DNA from: Elmis aenea
Lineage: Eukaryota; Arthropoda; Insecta; Coleoptera; Elmidae
Assembly (NCBI GenBank): GCA_947652605.1
Contig: OX393576.1
Span: forward strand, 64,828,966-64,892,965
Direction of reading: 5' to 3'
Length of the DNA: 64,000 nt
The notes under the pieces were generated by a model, which did no database searches, had not been told where the DNA came from, and saw only the letters and a program-made list of their open reading frames with translations. Both the position numbers and the translations under genes were made by a program. Shown piece by piece: positions 38,591 to 50,600 of this stretch; within the stretch, counting starts at the first letter, position 1; every line of letters starts with the position of its first letter.

Positions 38591-39860
38591 ACTTATTTTA
38601 CACAAATATCGGGGATCTGAACCTCAAAGAACAACGGTTCATATCCTGTTACCGTTAACTTTTAGGTTTTCGTTCCAAATTATGTTTTTTTTTTTAATAA
38701 GGATTCGACAGCTGATTCAGCGAAAACGGTTCGGTTCTGTAGTAAATTCGTTAAAAATTGATTACAGTTACAGATAGGGTGACCACCCACCCTACTTTGG
38801 GAGGCTTGTCCTACAATTAAACCTTTTGTTCTCTGTCCTACCTCCCTAAGAAAAAAGCATAAATGTCCTACAGTATATTTTTCCAATTAAAATTATAATA
38901 TAAGAACTTATTTAATTTCATCAAAATTGCAAGGCACAAATTCAAATACTTTATCAAACTTTAACGGACCTAGCTGCCAATTTTTCTGTGTTATCTTTAT
39001 TTTATTATTAATATACCTACTGTTGAATTAGACAAAAAAAAACTTGTAAAACCAATTGAGTTTAGTGTATAGTTATTTTAATAATATCGATAACTATAAT
39101 AACCATAGCTGAACTTTCAAGGACATTGAAATTTGCCACTTTTTTAAAAAACTACGTACACTTCTTCATGTAGTTTCCTTATTTTAAAAAAGGGATACAT
39201 TCAAAAATTTTATAATTGGTCATGATCTTTAATCTTCAGATATTTTGAAACATCCTATGTATAAGTGTCTTACTTTGGGCATAGCAAATTCTGATCACCC
39301 TATAATACTCAATGCTTAAAGTTTTAAACATAAATAATTTAAATATTCACTTAAGAAAGCCTTTAAATCAATTCGACTTAATTGTCTTTCACTTTGTTTA
39401 TCATTTCACAAAAATTCAATTAACTTACGATAAATACAAAATACTGCAAAAAGAAAATTAAAAGACGTTGCAATATAACTATTTATATAATTATTAAATA
39501 ATTACACACTAAAGAGACTTAGTTTAAGTAAAAATCAGCGTTTGCTGGTAAAGGTATTAAACCACAAAAAAAAAATGTTTCTGATAAAAATTGTTAAATC
39601 CATAAGGCATTAGGCAAGTAGTGAAATCCTCATAAAAAAATTATATTTATGGGGTTAAAGCCAATAGCAACCAGTCAATCCGGATTTTTTACAGAGTACA
39701 ATAACACGAGTTGCTGACTTTAACTAAATATAAAATCAGCTTAATAAAAAAAGCACCTTAAAACAAGTCTTATACGAATAAAACAAGATATTTTTAAAAT
39801 ATGCAAAAACAAGACGAGAGTAAACAAAATAACAATTTTAATTTGGTTTATAAACGAATT
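38591..39860. other. AT-rich stretch without recognised gene
   Basis: No coding or RNA feature was recognised in the interval between the AGAP exon side and the LINE. Confidence 0.45.
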
Positions 39861-42800
39861 TATAATAAAAATTAACTCCGCCTGGGACAGTGGAGGGGTG
39901 AATTGAGTAGCTCCGAAACTGTCCTTGCCGGTCCCAAGCCCGGATAAAGGAGGAGGGTTGTAGCGGTAGACCAGCTCTCTACCCTACGTAAAAAAAGGCA
40001 TTGCTAAAAATCCTAAGGCGCAGCCTCGGAATCTGGACGGACTACACGGAAAACGACACAAGCAAAGAAAAAGGCAAATGAATATAGGATGCTGGAACAT
40101 ACAAGTTTTTAGAGAACTCCATACGTACAAAGTAGATATTGCCGTACTCAGCGAAACAAAAAAGAAAGGGCAAGGAAACAGATACACAGACGAGTACATA
40201 TACTTCTGGAGTGGAGTAGAGAAAACTACGAGAGCAAAAGCGGGCGTGATCGTGGCGATAAAGAGGAAATTGGAAAGACACATAGTAAACTGGAATCCAA
40301 TAAACGAGAGAATCTTAATAATAGACCTGAAGATAAAAGAAAGAGATATAAGAATCTTCGGCATATATGCACCCACCGACGACTCAAACACAAGTATAAA
40401 GGACGATTTTTTTGAAAAACTCTCGGATGAATTAGGTAAAACAAAATCCAAACAAGAAATTATTATGTTAGGAGATTTTAACGGAAGGGTAGGTAAAGCC
40501 CTTGACAGTAAAGTAATTGGACGACACGGGGAGGATGTAGTAAACGAAAATGGGACAAGATGGCTTGAACTATGTCAACAACATTCATTAAAAGTCTTGA
40601 ATGGATTCTTTCAACATAAAGAAATCAACAAATATACGTGGATCCAAAAAACAAAAAAATTAAGATCTATATTGGATTACATAGCAATAAAACAAGATTC
40701 ATATATAAGACCATTTGACGTGAAAGTATGGAGAGGGGCAGAATGTGGCTCAGACCATTTACTAGTTAAATCACCTATAGAAATAAAATATAACAAACAT
40801 ACAGTAGAGGACAAACAACAAGGAAAGGATGTGAGAGCTAAAGTCTACAATCTAGAAAGCCTGAAAAATGAATCTACTAGCTTCCTCTACAAAATAAGAA
40901 TAGCACAACAATTACAAGAAGACATAACAGGTACGCCAGAAGAAATATACGAAAAACTAAAAGAGAAATTACATAAAGCAGCATCAGAAGCTCTTGGAAC
41001 TAGAGAAAAAAAAACAAAAAACTTTTGGTGGACAGACGAACTAAGCGAAATAGTTAAAGAAAAGAAAATGCTATATTTTAAGTATCTAACCACAAAGGAT
41101 GAAGAGGATCGCAAACAATATGACCGATATAGATACATAGTCAAAAAAGAAATAAAAAAGATAAAAAACGCGGCATGGGACAGCAAATGCGCACAAATAA
41201 ACTCAATGATAGGAGGGTCTAGATCCAGAGAAGCTTGGAAAACTATAAACAGTCTGAGAAAAAATTCAAATGAAGCAAAAAAAATAAATCCAATAAGAAC
41301 GGAGACATGGAAGGAATACTATAGTGACCTATTAATAGAAAAGCGAATAGAATATTTGGACACACGATTAGATGTAGATGAAGTAGAGGAAAATGAAATA
41401 GAACAGATTACGGTAGAAGAATTAAAGAAAGCGCTACAGAAAATGAAAAATAATAAAGCACCAGGACCAGGTGATCTGCCTATCGAGTTACTAAAACATG
41501 CCACAACAAGAACATTAGAAATAATCTGCGATATATTTAATAAATGTCTAAGGGGGGGAAACATACCAACAGATTGGAAAATCTCTCATATAAACTCGAT
41601 TTACAAAAAAGGAAGTAGAAATGATTGCGAAAACTATAGAGGAATAAGTGTAACGTCGTCTGTAGGAAGATTATATGGAAGAGTCCTTAAAGAAAGAATA
41701 GAGAAAGAAGCTAAAGAAATAGAAGAGCAAAGCGGCTTTAGACCAGGAAGGTCCTGTACAGATAATCTATTTACGTTAAAACACTTAGCAGAGAAGAATC
41801 TGGCTAAAGGAAGAGAACTCCACGTTACATTTATAGATCTAAAGAAAGCATTCGACTCCGTTCCCCTCCAAAAACTATGGCTTACCTTGGAACAAGCTGG
41901 CATAAATAAAATATATTTAAACGCAGTTAAAACGCTATACAGAGAAAACCAAGCCGTCGCAAAAGCCGGAAACTAAGTCTCTCAACCATTTTCGCCTTCG
42001 AAAGGAGTAAAACAAGGCTGCTGCCTCTCACCTACACTTTTTAAAATTTACCTATGTGCGGCCTTAAAACATTGGACCAGAAAATGCAGTCCGATGGGAG
42101 CACTGTTGGGCGAGAGTCCGATATACACGATCCTCTTTGCAGATGATCAAATAGTTATTGCAGAAGATCAGCAAGATATGACGTACATGCTAAATAAACT
42201 TATAGAGGAATACAAGAAGTGGGGACTGGAGGTAAATACAGAGAAAACACAGTATATGGTCATAGGTGGAAGAGGACATGACATACAGTTAGACAACGGA
42301 ACGATAAAAAACGTTAGTCAGTACGAATATCTGGGAGTAACAATATGCGAAGATGGAAGAGACGACAAGGACATAATAAAGAAAATAGGCAGAGGAAAGA
42401 ATATGATAAAAACATTACATCCAATCTTGTGGAATAAAAACCTAACTAGAAAAACAAAAATAAATATATTTAAAACGATAATAGAACCAGTATTGACTTA
42501 TGGGGCAGAGATATGGGTAAGGGACAAATCAATGAATCAAAGACTACTCTCGGCCGAGATGGCATATTGGAGAAGATGCTGCGGCCTATCCTTGTACGAT
42601 CACGTTAGAAATGAGGACATCAGAGATAAAATGAAAATAAAAGGCACTATTATCGATCATATAAATGAAAAACAGTTAAGATGGTACGGACATCTGCGCA
42701 GAATGAAGGAAGAAAGAATACCAATAAAAGTATGGAACTGGACTCCAGCACAAAGAAATAAACGAGGGAGACCACGGAAGATGTGGAAAAACAACATAGA

Positions 42801-42925
42801 TGAGGAAATGAAAAAGAGAGATTTACGAGAAGATGACTGGAACGATAAGGATAAATGGCGATTAGGATGCGAGAAGCGGCAATAGCTGCAAATACTCGCT
42901 ATATATATATATATATAATAAAAAT
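39861..42925 (+). mobile_element. Near full-length RTE-like LINE with target duplication
   Basis: The repeat TATAATAAAAAT (39861-39872 and 42914-42925) flanks a 3.04-kb element. Its 5' UTR includes GCCGGTCCCAAGCCCGGATA, a sequence type common at the 5' end of RTE-like LINEs. It ends in a (TA)n microsatellite. The duplication is low in complexity, so its exact length is uncertain. Confidence 0.85.
40078..42885 (+). pseudogene. RTE-like LINE ORF (endonuclease + reverse transcriptase) with one internal stop
   Basis: A single continuous 936-codon frame is broken only by a TAA at 41974-41976. The N-terminal APE-like endonuclease (about 1-235) keeps GCWN, SETK, MLGDFNGRVG, SILDYIAI and GSDHLL, although the loop after GCWNIQ looks a few residues short. 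The RT (about 430-760) has NNKAPGPGDLPIELL, GFRPGRSCTDNL, TFIDLKKAFDSVPL, then the stop, GVKQGCCLSPTLF and the catalytic LFADDQIVIAED. The C-terminal domain has QLRWYGHLRRM and RGRPRKMW. The stop falls between RT motifs, so the copy should not make functional RT unless it is read through. High integrity suggests recent activity of the family. Confidence 0.9.
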
Positions 42926-42934
42926 ACTACAGTA

Positions 42935-43512
42935 CACAGGGTGTCCCAAATTACGTTTTCAGTATGAGTATCTCGCTTATTATAAGATAATATAAAATTC
43001 TAATGATACCACAGACAAATGGTAACTGTCTTTTGAAATTTAATTAGTTGTTTTTTGTTTCTTTTTTCTTAAATAGTTTGATACGTGATTGGTAAAACAC
43101 GATTTTTCTTGATTTTGTGACTTATTTATAAAAATAGGTACAGCAAGTAATATCTTATTAAAAAGAGGAAAAAAAGCACGTTTAACTGTTCCATAGCCAA
43201 CTTCGCGGCCCGTAAGAAAAAATGAAGTTAGGGATAATATCTCAAAAATGGTAGGTGTCAAAAAAATCTAAAATAATGGTTACATTTTACATAAAAAGTA
43301 CTAATAAAATTGTTCTAATGATAAAAGTTTTGAGAGAAAAAGCAAATTCGACATTTTCATATTTTTTGCTGTAACATCGGAAGTACGAGGAATTTTGTAC
43401 TTTCTAAAATCGATTGTAGCTCGTCTCACACTTGGGAATAATCCATCTAATTTAAATAAACTTGTATCTCTTATAATAAGCGAGATCCCCGTGCTGGAAA
43501 TGTAATCTGGGA
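42935..43512. mobile_element. Small TIR element with ACAGGGTGTCCC ends
   Basis: The left end, ACAGGGTGTCCCAAATTACG followed by ATCTCGCTTATTATAAGA, is matched in reverse complement at the right end (TCTTATAATAAGCGAGAT and GGGACACCCTGTA). Length is about 575 bp, noncoding. It abuts the LINE 3' end. Confidence 0.75.
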
Positions 43513-45169
43513 CACCCTGTATATTTGAAATTAAAGAAAAAACGCCAAAAAAGTTTTAATAGCAAAAAAATATATATTATGCTACAAAGCACGCAATTCT
43601 GCGATTAAAAATAATTAGCAATTAATTTTATTATTACTATTATTCTGGTTAAACACAACGTAAATCTTTTTTTAATGTGAGCGATTGCGATTCTCTACCT
43701 GCGATGTACAGAAAAATATATTGCTTTTAGTTCTTAAGTTGTATAACGTTTTCTAACTGGTGCACTCGTATATAATAAAATCAGTGAGATCACTTCAGAT
43801 ACAGACACAACTATTCACAGTTCGACACGTAAAAGATAATTGGTTTCCTTTGCATACATATATATGGTAAAAATAACTCTTTTATTCTTATTTTTTGCAC
43901 CGCCATCAGCTTACTTCTCATCGCCAATGACTTAACATTTTTCTTTGATTCCTGTTTAATAAACAAAACAATTAATGAATCTACTATGACTGTACAAAGG
44001 CCTAAATAATAAACAAGGACATTTAGTAATACTACCATTGAATACATAACTACATTTTTACGTTTTTACGTACTCTTACGAAATGGGCATTGACACAATA
44101 TAAATCCAGCACAAATTCATAACAACTAAAAAACAGTGAAAAGAAGAACATAAAATATTGTAGTGGCAGGTGCAAATAAAAATACATCACCCACAAAAAC
44201 TAAAAAGAAGTGTTTATACAGAATTCTGTACGCTAGTATTGATTTTCATTGCAAATTTTATCACAACTCCTAGCATGCCTATGGTAAATCAATTTAAAAC
44301 TGGCTCATAATATTTAATATTTAATTAGTATTTAATTAATATTTAATTAATATTTAATTAATATTTAATTAATATTTAATAAATATTTAAAAAATATTTA
44401 ATTAATATTTAATATTTATTTAAATAAGTCTGTGGTTAGATAAACAATTTTGCACAAAAGATGTTGGACAACGCTAATTAAAGAAGTGAAGTTCGGCTTA
44501 TTTTCGGTTCAAAATTCGGTCAATTCGCGACAAGCAATTTCACTCACAATTAATTCTTTTAAGATCGTTAAGGTCATACTCACTGTACTTTATCACTGCC
44601 ACGATGACGAATAAACAAAATCTGCTTTCATTTGTAAAACTGATAAAGATAATCAGAATATTTATGCAGCATTTAAATTAACATCTAAGTAATTTTTAGT
44701 GTTTGTGTGTGCGACTTAGGCTAATACGTTTTTGTATTGGGATTGTATTCTTTAGCGTCTCGTTTGTATAATAATGCTAAAAGCTGGTTTTCTTGAACCG
44801 TATAGGTATAAATTCGCAAACTAGCAAATAAATAGTGGATCATTCAACTTTTGAGTTAATCTGTGACCTGGGCGTTTTTCGCTTATCGTGAAAAAAAAAT
44901 CGATTCTGATTCAAAACAAAATTTGCTTAAGTTTCCTTAAGTCTACTTATAAATTCTAAACGTGGTGTTTGATTTTCTCTCTCACTACAATGCAGCATTG
45001 TTATAAATGCAGAACAGGTTACTTATATGTAAAATCGTTTTTGGATAAATAACATGTCACTAATGCGAATGGATCTGAAATATCAACTATTTTTTTTTCC
45101 TTTTTTTATTTAGATACGGTCGTTGCCCATCTAACTAACCGGTCTTTGCGGGTGTGTGGTTTGCAACAC
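43513..45169. other. Intergenic stretch upstream of the ACE promoter
   Basis: AT-rich. It contains the tandem AT repeat at 44308-44422. No coding region was recognised. Confidence 0.45.
44308..44422. repeat. 11-bp AT minisatellite
   Basis: About ten imperfect copies of ATTTAATTAAT. Each unit can pair with its neighbour. Confidence 0.9.
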
Positions 45170-45233
45170 CTATAACAACTGATCAGTAGAAGTTCGAAGT
45201 CAGTCGTGTTTTCTCTAATCCGGGGATTGTACG
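45170..45233 (+). promoter_or_regulatory. Probable ACE core promoter and 5' UTR exon
   Basis: An arthropod-type initiator (TCAGTC, 45200-45205) has a TATA-like CTATAAC about 30 nt upstream (45170-45176). It is followed after about 32 nt by a strong splice donor, gtaagt, at 45234. The exon carrying the ACE start codon begins after a TTTTAG acceptor at 47631-47633, with only 8 nt before the ATG at 47642, so an upstream noncoding exon is needed. The implied intron (45234-47633) is 2.4 kb and holds the TIR elements at 46038-46469 and 46717-47296. A downstream-promoter-like GTACG at +28 overlaps the donor. No transcript support is available. Confidence 0.4.
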
Positions 45234-46037
45234 GTAAGTTTCCAATACAACAGAAAAATAAATTGTTTGATAAACGTACAGATTACTTGCACGTCTATTA
45301 TATATGCGCAATATTTCGTATGTTTAGCACCAAATACTAACATAAAAATACACTTTAAAGGCACTTAAAGTAAAAAAATGTTATATTGAATGCAATAAAT
45401 TCGTTTATATATGCATATATTCATCGATGTTTAGAAAAATCCATTGCCATATATAGATTCACGATTCCTGCTACTGCATAAAAATCAAACACAAAATTCT
45501 ACCTCGCAACTAAAGACGTTTTAAATTATTATATTATTAATGGTGTCATTGTAAACTATTGCACGAAATTTTTAACAGTATGCATAAAACATGTTGTCCT
45601 TTCGCTATACCAATATAACTTTGCATATTAATTTCAATTGTGATATCATTTACCTCACTTATGTTTTATTTTTGAAGTCAGGGACGCATTTTTGATTCTT
45701 TATAGTATATGCGAAAAACAAACATTTTTATTAAATAAATATAAAAAATTTTGCAGAAACAAATGCATTGATTCTGCTTGTTTTTCATTAAAGTTATTTT
45801 ATAACAATACTTTTCGTCAGCGTATTTTTAATATAATTATGACTGGAACACTGGAACTAATGTATTTTGCAAATATTACCGGTCTTTGAAGTTGCATTTT
45901 TCCAGGCTGCTACACCTTCATAAAACCTTTGTTATGGCGCATTTTAGTGTAAACATGGGTAAAGACCTTAGATGCATGCTGCACGAACGAGTAATTAAAC
46001 AAAACATTATTTTTTGTTGACAAGGTGGAAATGTATA

Positions 46038-46469
46038 TACAGTGTGTACAAAAAGTAACGCAATGAATCAATATCTCGTCTTGTGACAACTTTACAAATC
46101 AAGTCAAAAATCATTATGACACTTTTGTCCTAAAAAGTTTCAAAAGAATTCGTTCTGACTTGGCCAAGTTGTGAAATATCATTATTTTTTTAGACTCCTG
46201 TTTCTGTCAATATTTTTATTAAAACTTAAATAATGTTTTTAAAAGAGAATACAATTTTATATGTAAAAATTATAAAATATACTGGGTGTTCCATTAAAAA
46301 AAAAACAAAGCAACGTATCGGTGCGCAAAAACAAAACACTGTGTATAGTTGAAAATAATTTAAGGTTATGTAGTAAATTACCATTAACAACTTTTGTATA
46401 AGATTTTTTTTGTAAAGTTTTCACAATACAAGATACTGATCCGTCACGTTACTTTTTATACACACTGTA
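46038..46469. mobile_element. TIR element with TACAGTGTGTACAAAAAGTAACG ends
   Basis: About 65 bp of each end is inverted (TACAGTGTGT, AAAAGTAACG and GACAACTTTACAAA / GAAAACTTTACAAA). It is flanked by TA, length 432 bp, noncoding. It lies in the proposed first ACE intron. Confidence 0.75.
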
Positions 46470-46708
46470 TAAATATACCGGTTGATTTCTAAACTAATTC
46501 CAAGAAGGTAGCCACAAAGCGTTAAAAATTTATGCAATCTTTCTAATTGTACTTTGCTGAGTTAAAAACTGAACAAACAAGGTTAAATATCTTACAAAAA
46601 AACTTTATCTGTTTGGTTTTACAAGAAATTATTTATTTCTTTACTTCATTTTGTTTTGTTTAGACGTGATTTACATATAATTGTGCTCCACTTTTGTTAT
46701 TGGTACTG

Positions 46709-47304
46709 GTACCTATCATTGAATTAAAAGATAAAGGAAGGCGCTTTTAATACTATACTGCAGCGTTTCAGAGGCGACGGAAATGACGACATAGATAGCC
46801 TCTTATGGCGGCCGGTGTTGACAGGTGAAACAGTCGGAGATATTTTAGTTTTGTGTACTACAATGGTTAGTTGTAAATCTTGTAGTTGTAGTAGGTCCAA
46901 AAATGTTAAAGATAAAAAGATTACGTTTCATAGGTAAGTAGACATTAATATTTTGTAGTGTAATCATGTATTGAAAATTTGATGTGGTCTGTCAAAATGG
47001 TATGTCATATCAGTGGCGTGCATTTGTGTACAGTATATTTTTTAACTCTCATAATAAACAATCCAAATATTGAAATATACTGTTTTTTTTTAATTTCCTC
47101 AACCACGAAACAATAAATAAATAAGTAAATAATAGGCTCAATTCAAAACAAAGCAAATATTTACATTAATCAATACATATTTAAAAATGTTAGATACGCC
47201 ACTGAGAAGCGGAAACATGCATCCGCCATATTGAGAGGCTAACCTGGACGCCTTAGTAACGCTATAACGCTCATTCCTTTATCTTTTTATTCAATGGTAC
47301 CTAT
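46709..47304 (+). mobile_element. P-element-like nonautonomous transposon with a THAP-like exon
   Basis: A perfect 8-bp target duplication, GTACCTAT (46709-46716 and 47297-47304), flanks a 580-bp element. Its TIRs start CATTGAATTAAAAGATAAAG (right end differs by one base). A short exon at 46863-46933 encodes MVSCKSCSCSRSKNVKDKKI then TFHR, followed by a gtaagt donor. The Cys spacing and the FHR ending fit the start of a THAP zinc finger, the DNA-binding domain of P-element transposases and their relatives. The rest of the transposase is absent. P assignment is inferred from the THAP-like start plus the 8-bp duplication; hAT elements also make 8-bp duplications. Confidence 0.65.
47011..47204. 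mobile_element. Small element with CAGTGGCGT ends nested in the P-like element
   Basis: CAGTGGCGT at 47011 is matched by ACGCCACTG ending at 47204. The termini resemble hAT ends and those of the element at 49425-50582, but no target duplication is visible, so this is tentative. Confidence 0.45.
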
Positions 47305-47641
47305 ACGTTACTTTTTTGATCTAAGGTAACTAACAGTATAATTTTTAATAGCTTTCAATATTTTGAGTGTAATTTACAAACGATTAAATTTAATAAAAAT
47401 GAATTTCTTCCATATTTCGGTACAAAAGCTTCCAAATATTTACAAACGTATTTTATCTTTACTTGCTTATCATATTCAAGTTTTGTATATTTTTGTTTAT
47501 TATAATTAATCTTTTTACTAAGGCAGATTTTTATTAGTAGGTTTATGTCTGTAATCTGTCATATTTCAAATATATGTACAACGCTTTTTGTAAGACATTT
47601 GTGTTATTAGCGCGTATCTTTTAACTATTTTAGATTTAAAA

Positions 47642-50600
47642 ATGAAAAAGCTCCTATTTCTGGTGACTTTTGTCACACTTGTTTCCATTTTTTGTGATGT
47701 AAGAGCCACTGACCCGGAATTAGAAGAGGAAGAATTAAAGGCGCGAGCTTATTTGCAACTTTTAAACAGTAAATCGGCAAAACGAAGCAACAAAGCCACT
47801 TTAGCCAGTTGGGCCTATCAATCCAATATTACAGATGAAAATTTGCAAAACGAGGTACGTACAAACTCAAAACTATTATGCGCAAAATATTTAATATATC
47901 TTTGATGAAATTAATCAAGTTACCATTTCCAAAATAAAAATCAATTTAAAGTACTGCATTGAATGCTTGCAAAATTCCAATACAAAATCAATATTGTTGC
48001 TGCTATTAGATTAATAGAAACGCAGGTGATGAAAAACTTTCACACAACGTAAACAATTTAATTACAGCTAAAAGTATCGGCCGAAGTTGCAAAAGAAACT
48101 AAAGAAGATTGGGTGGAGACAAATAAATTCAACTGGAAGTCATTTAAAGATTATGACGTCCACAGGCAATTTAAGAAGTATTCAATTTTGGGAAGTGCAG
48201 CCTTGCCGGCAGAAAAACACACAAAACTAAACAAAATAACCAGCGAAATGCAACAAGTTTATTCAACAGCCAAAATCTGCTCGTTTAAAGACGAAAATAA
48301 ATGCGACTTGGAACTAGAACCAGGTAATAAATTATCTTGTTTTTTAAACAACAACATTGCAACAGTTTTCAACATTCAACAAGTTGGTTCTCCTTTGCAG
48401 ATCTCACAAATCTTCTCATCAACTCCAGGGATGCCGAAGAATTAAAACATATTTGGGTCGAGTGGCGAAATAAAACAGCAGGCGTTAAAAATTTATACAA
48501 AGAATACGCCGAACTTTCAAATGAAGCTGCCCGTTTAAATAACTTCAAAGATAATACTGAATATTGGCTACATACTTATGAAACTCCAGATTTCCAACAA
48601 CAAGTTTTTAAATTATGGGAACAACTTAAACCTCTCTACCTGCAATTACACGCGTACGTTCGATATCAACTTAAAAGACAATATGGGGACGTTGTTTCAG
48701 AGAAAGGGCCAATCCCAGCTCATTTACTCGGTAGGAACCGATATTTCATGTTGAAAGATTAAGTTAAAAATTAAATTTTAGGTAACATGTGGGCTCAAAC
48801 GTGGGGACATATCTCACAATTTACACTACCATACCCTGGCAAAACTAAAATTGATGTAACAGAAGAGATGGTTAAACAGGTAAGAACCGATTCTTTGGTT
48901 TTAATTTACAAGATATTTGATATATTTGAAACATTTAGGATTACACGCCCCTAAAAATGTTCAAACTAGCTGAAGAATTTTTCGTTACGCTGAACCTTAG
49001 TGCAATGCCTCAATTATTTTGGGAACGATCTATTTTGGAAAAACCAAATGATGGACGCGAACTTATCTGCCATGCATCAGCATGGGATTTCTATGATGGC
49101 AAAGACTTTAGGTAAATTACTAATTTAAAATTTGTTAACAAGCTTGAGGGTGCATTTCCATGCATAACACTTATTCTTTTTATTAACAACTACTTGGCGA
49201 TGGTACACGATATAATTTTAAAAAATACCGCTATTTACAATTTACTCCAAAAAAGAACGATAAATTCTTTATTAAGCACTTTAAAGGAGGCTTAAAAAAA
49301 ATAAATCAAACTTTGAAGAGGGGACATAAGCTTAAAGATTCAGAAACATAGCGCGAGAACAAATAAGCCTACACAAAAATATTGTTCTTTGATAATGTTT
49401 CTAACAAAAGGCGGTTTACGAGATCAGTGGCGTACGCAGAAAAATATTTTAAGGGGGGATATTGTTTTAATTTGCCAAAAAAAATACTCATTTTAAACGG
49501 TGCTTAGTAATGGTGCAATCAGAAAATGACCTAGGGGCTAGACACAAAAAGTGAGTTGTGGGGGGTTCAGGGGACGGCTGCCGCCCGGGTAACAGCGCCA
49601 TCGGCATTTTTTTTAACTTTTCAAGGTCAAACGTACACAAAAATAGCATTTGTGAGTAAAATATACAAACAATATATTTTATACGGAATATAAAATAAAA
49701 ATATAAAATAAGTTCAAAATATTAGTGTTTGAAACTCTTGATTTTCCATTTTAATGGATACTTCAGACAAACGCGATAAAAGTGGTTGACAGTTATTGAT
49801 GTTGGCATTTCTTGTCATTTCCAAGGCTTACTATTAAAAAAATGTTACAATTGCCCTTAACTTTTTCAAAAATCCTTAATAACTCGAAAATTATTGTAGA
49901 TAGGTATAGAAAACGCCAATGCAGATTGATGCAGAATTTAATTTTGCATTAAAAAGTGAAAGAAAAGTTTGGGCATTGTATTTGAAAAAAACGAGTTTTA
50001 GTGGTCTGAAGTTGTATTAAAAGAAAATTAAATTTTGGACACCTTGTAAGTAATGCATCGATTGCAAAAATTCCAGGATGAACAACAAGGTTTCTTCTAT
50101 GCATAGTCTCAATTTAAGCGTCTTAGCTTCAAAAATGGCGGCGGTAGATAATATTAAGCATCGCGATGAAAATCTAAAAATTTTCAAAAAAGTCCAAAAA
50201 TCTTAAAAACGACTGCACTTAGGTATAGAGAATGCTATTAAAAGTCCCTCTAAAATTAAGTGTTAAATCCAAAAATGTAATAAAATATAGACCATTGTAT
50301 TTGAAATAAGAAAGAAGACGTCAACTTCCGGTATTTCCGGAAGTATCGCCATTTTGAAACTAATTTCATTAAACAGATCATATGCCATTATGGTCATAAC
50401 CTAAATGTCAGATCAATACCCTTTTTCATTCTTCATATATTTTTAATGCCTGTTCCCAATCAATCACCCTGTATGTATGGAAAAGCAGCCTGTCGCGCAA
50501 TTTTGAAATACGGTAATATACTTTGGTTCTTTTTAAATTTGGGGGAATTTATCCTCTTAATCTCTCCGTGCGTACGCCACTGTACAAGATAAATAACCAA

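Noticed and set aside
40226..41903. Minus-strand ORFs across the 39.9-42.9 kb LINE
   Set aside because: Antisense shadows of the plus-strand endonuclease/RT frame.
44308..44422. CRISPR-like array
   Set aside because: It is a simple 11-bp AT minisatellite without unique spacers, in a eukaryotic context.
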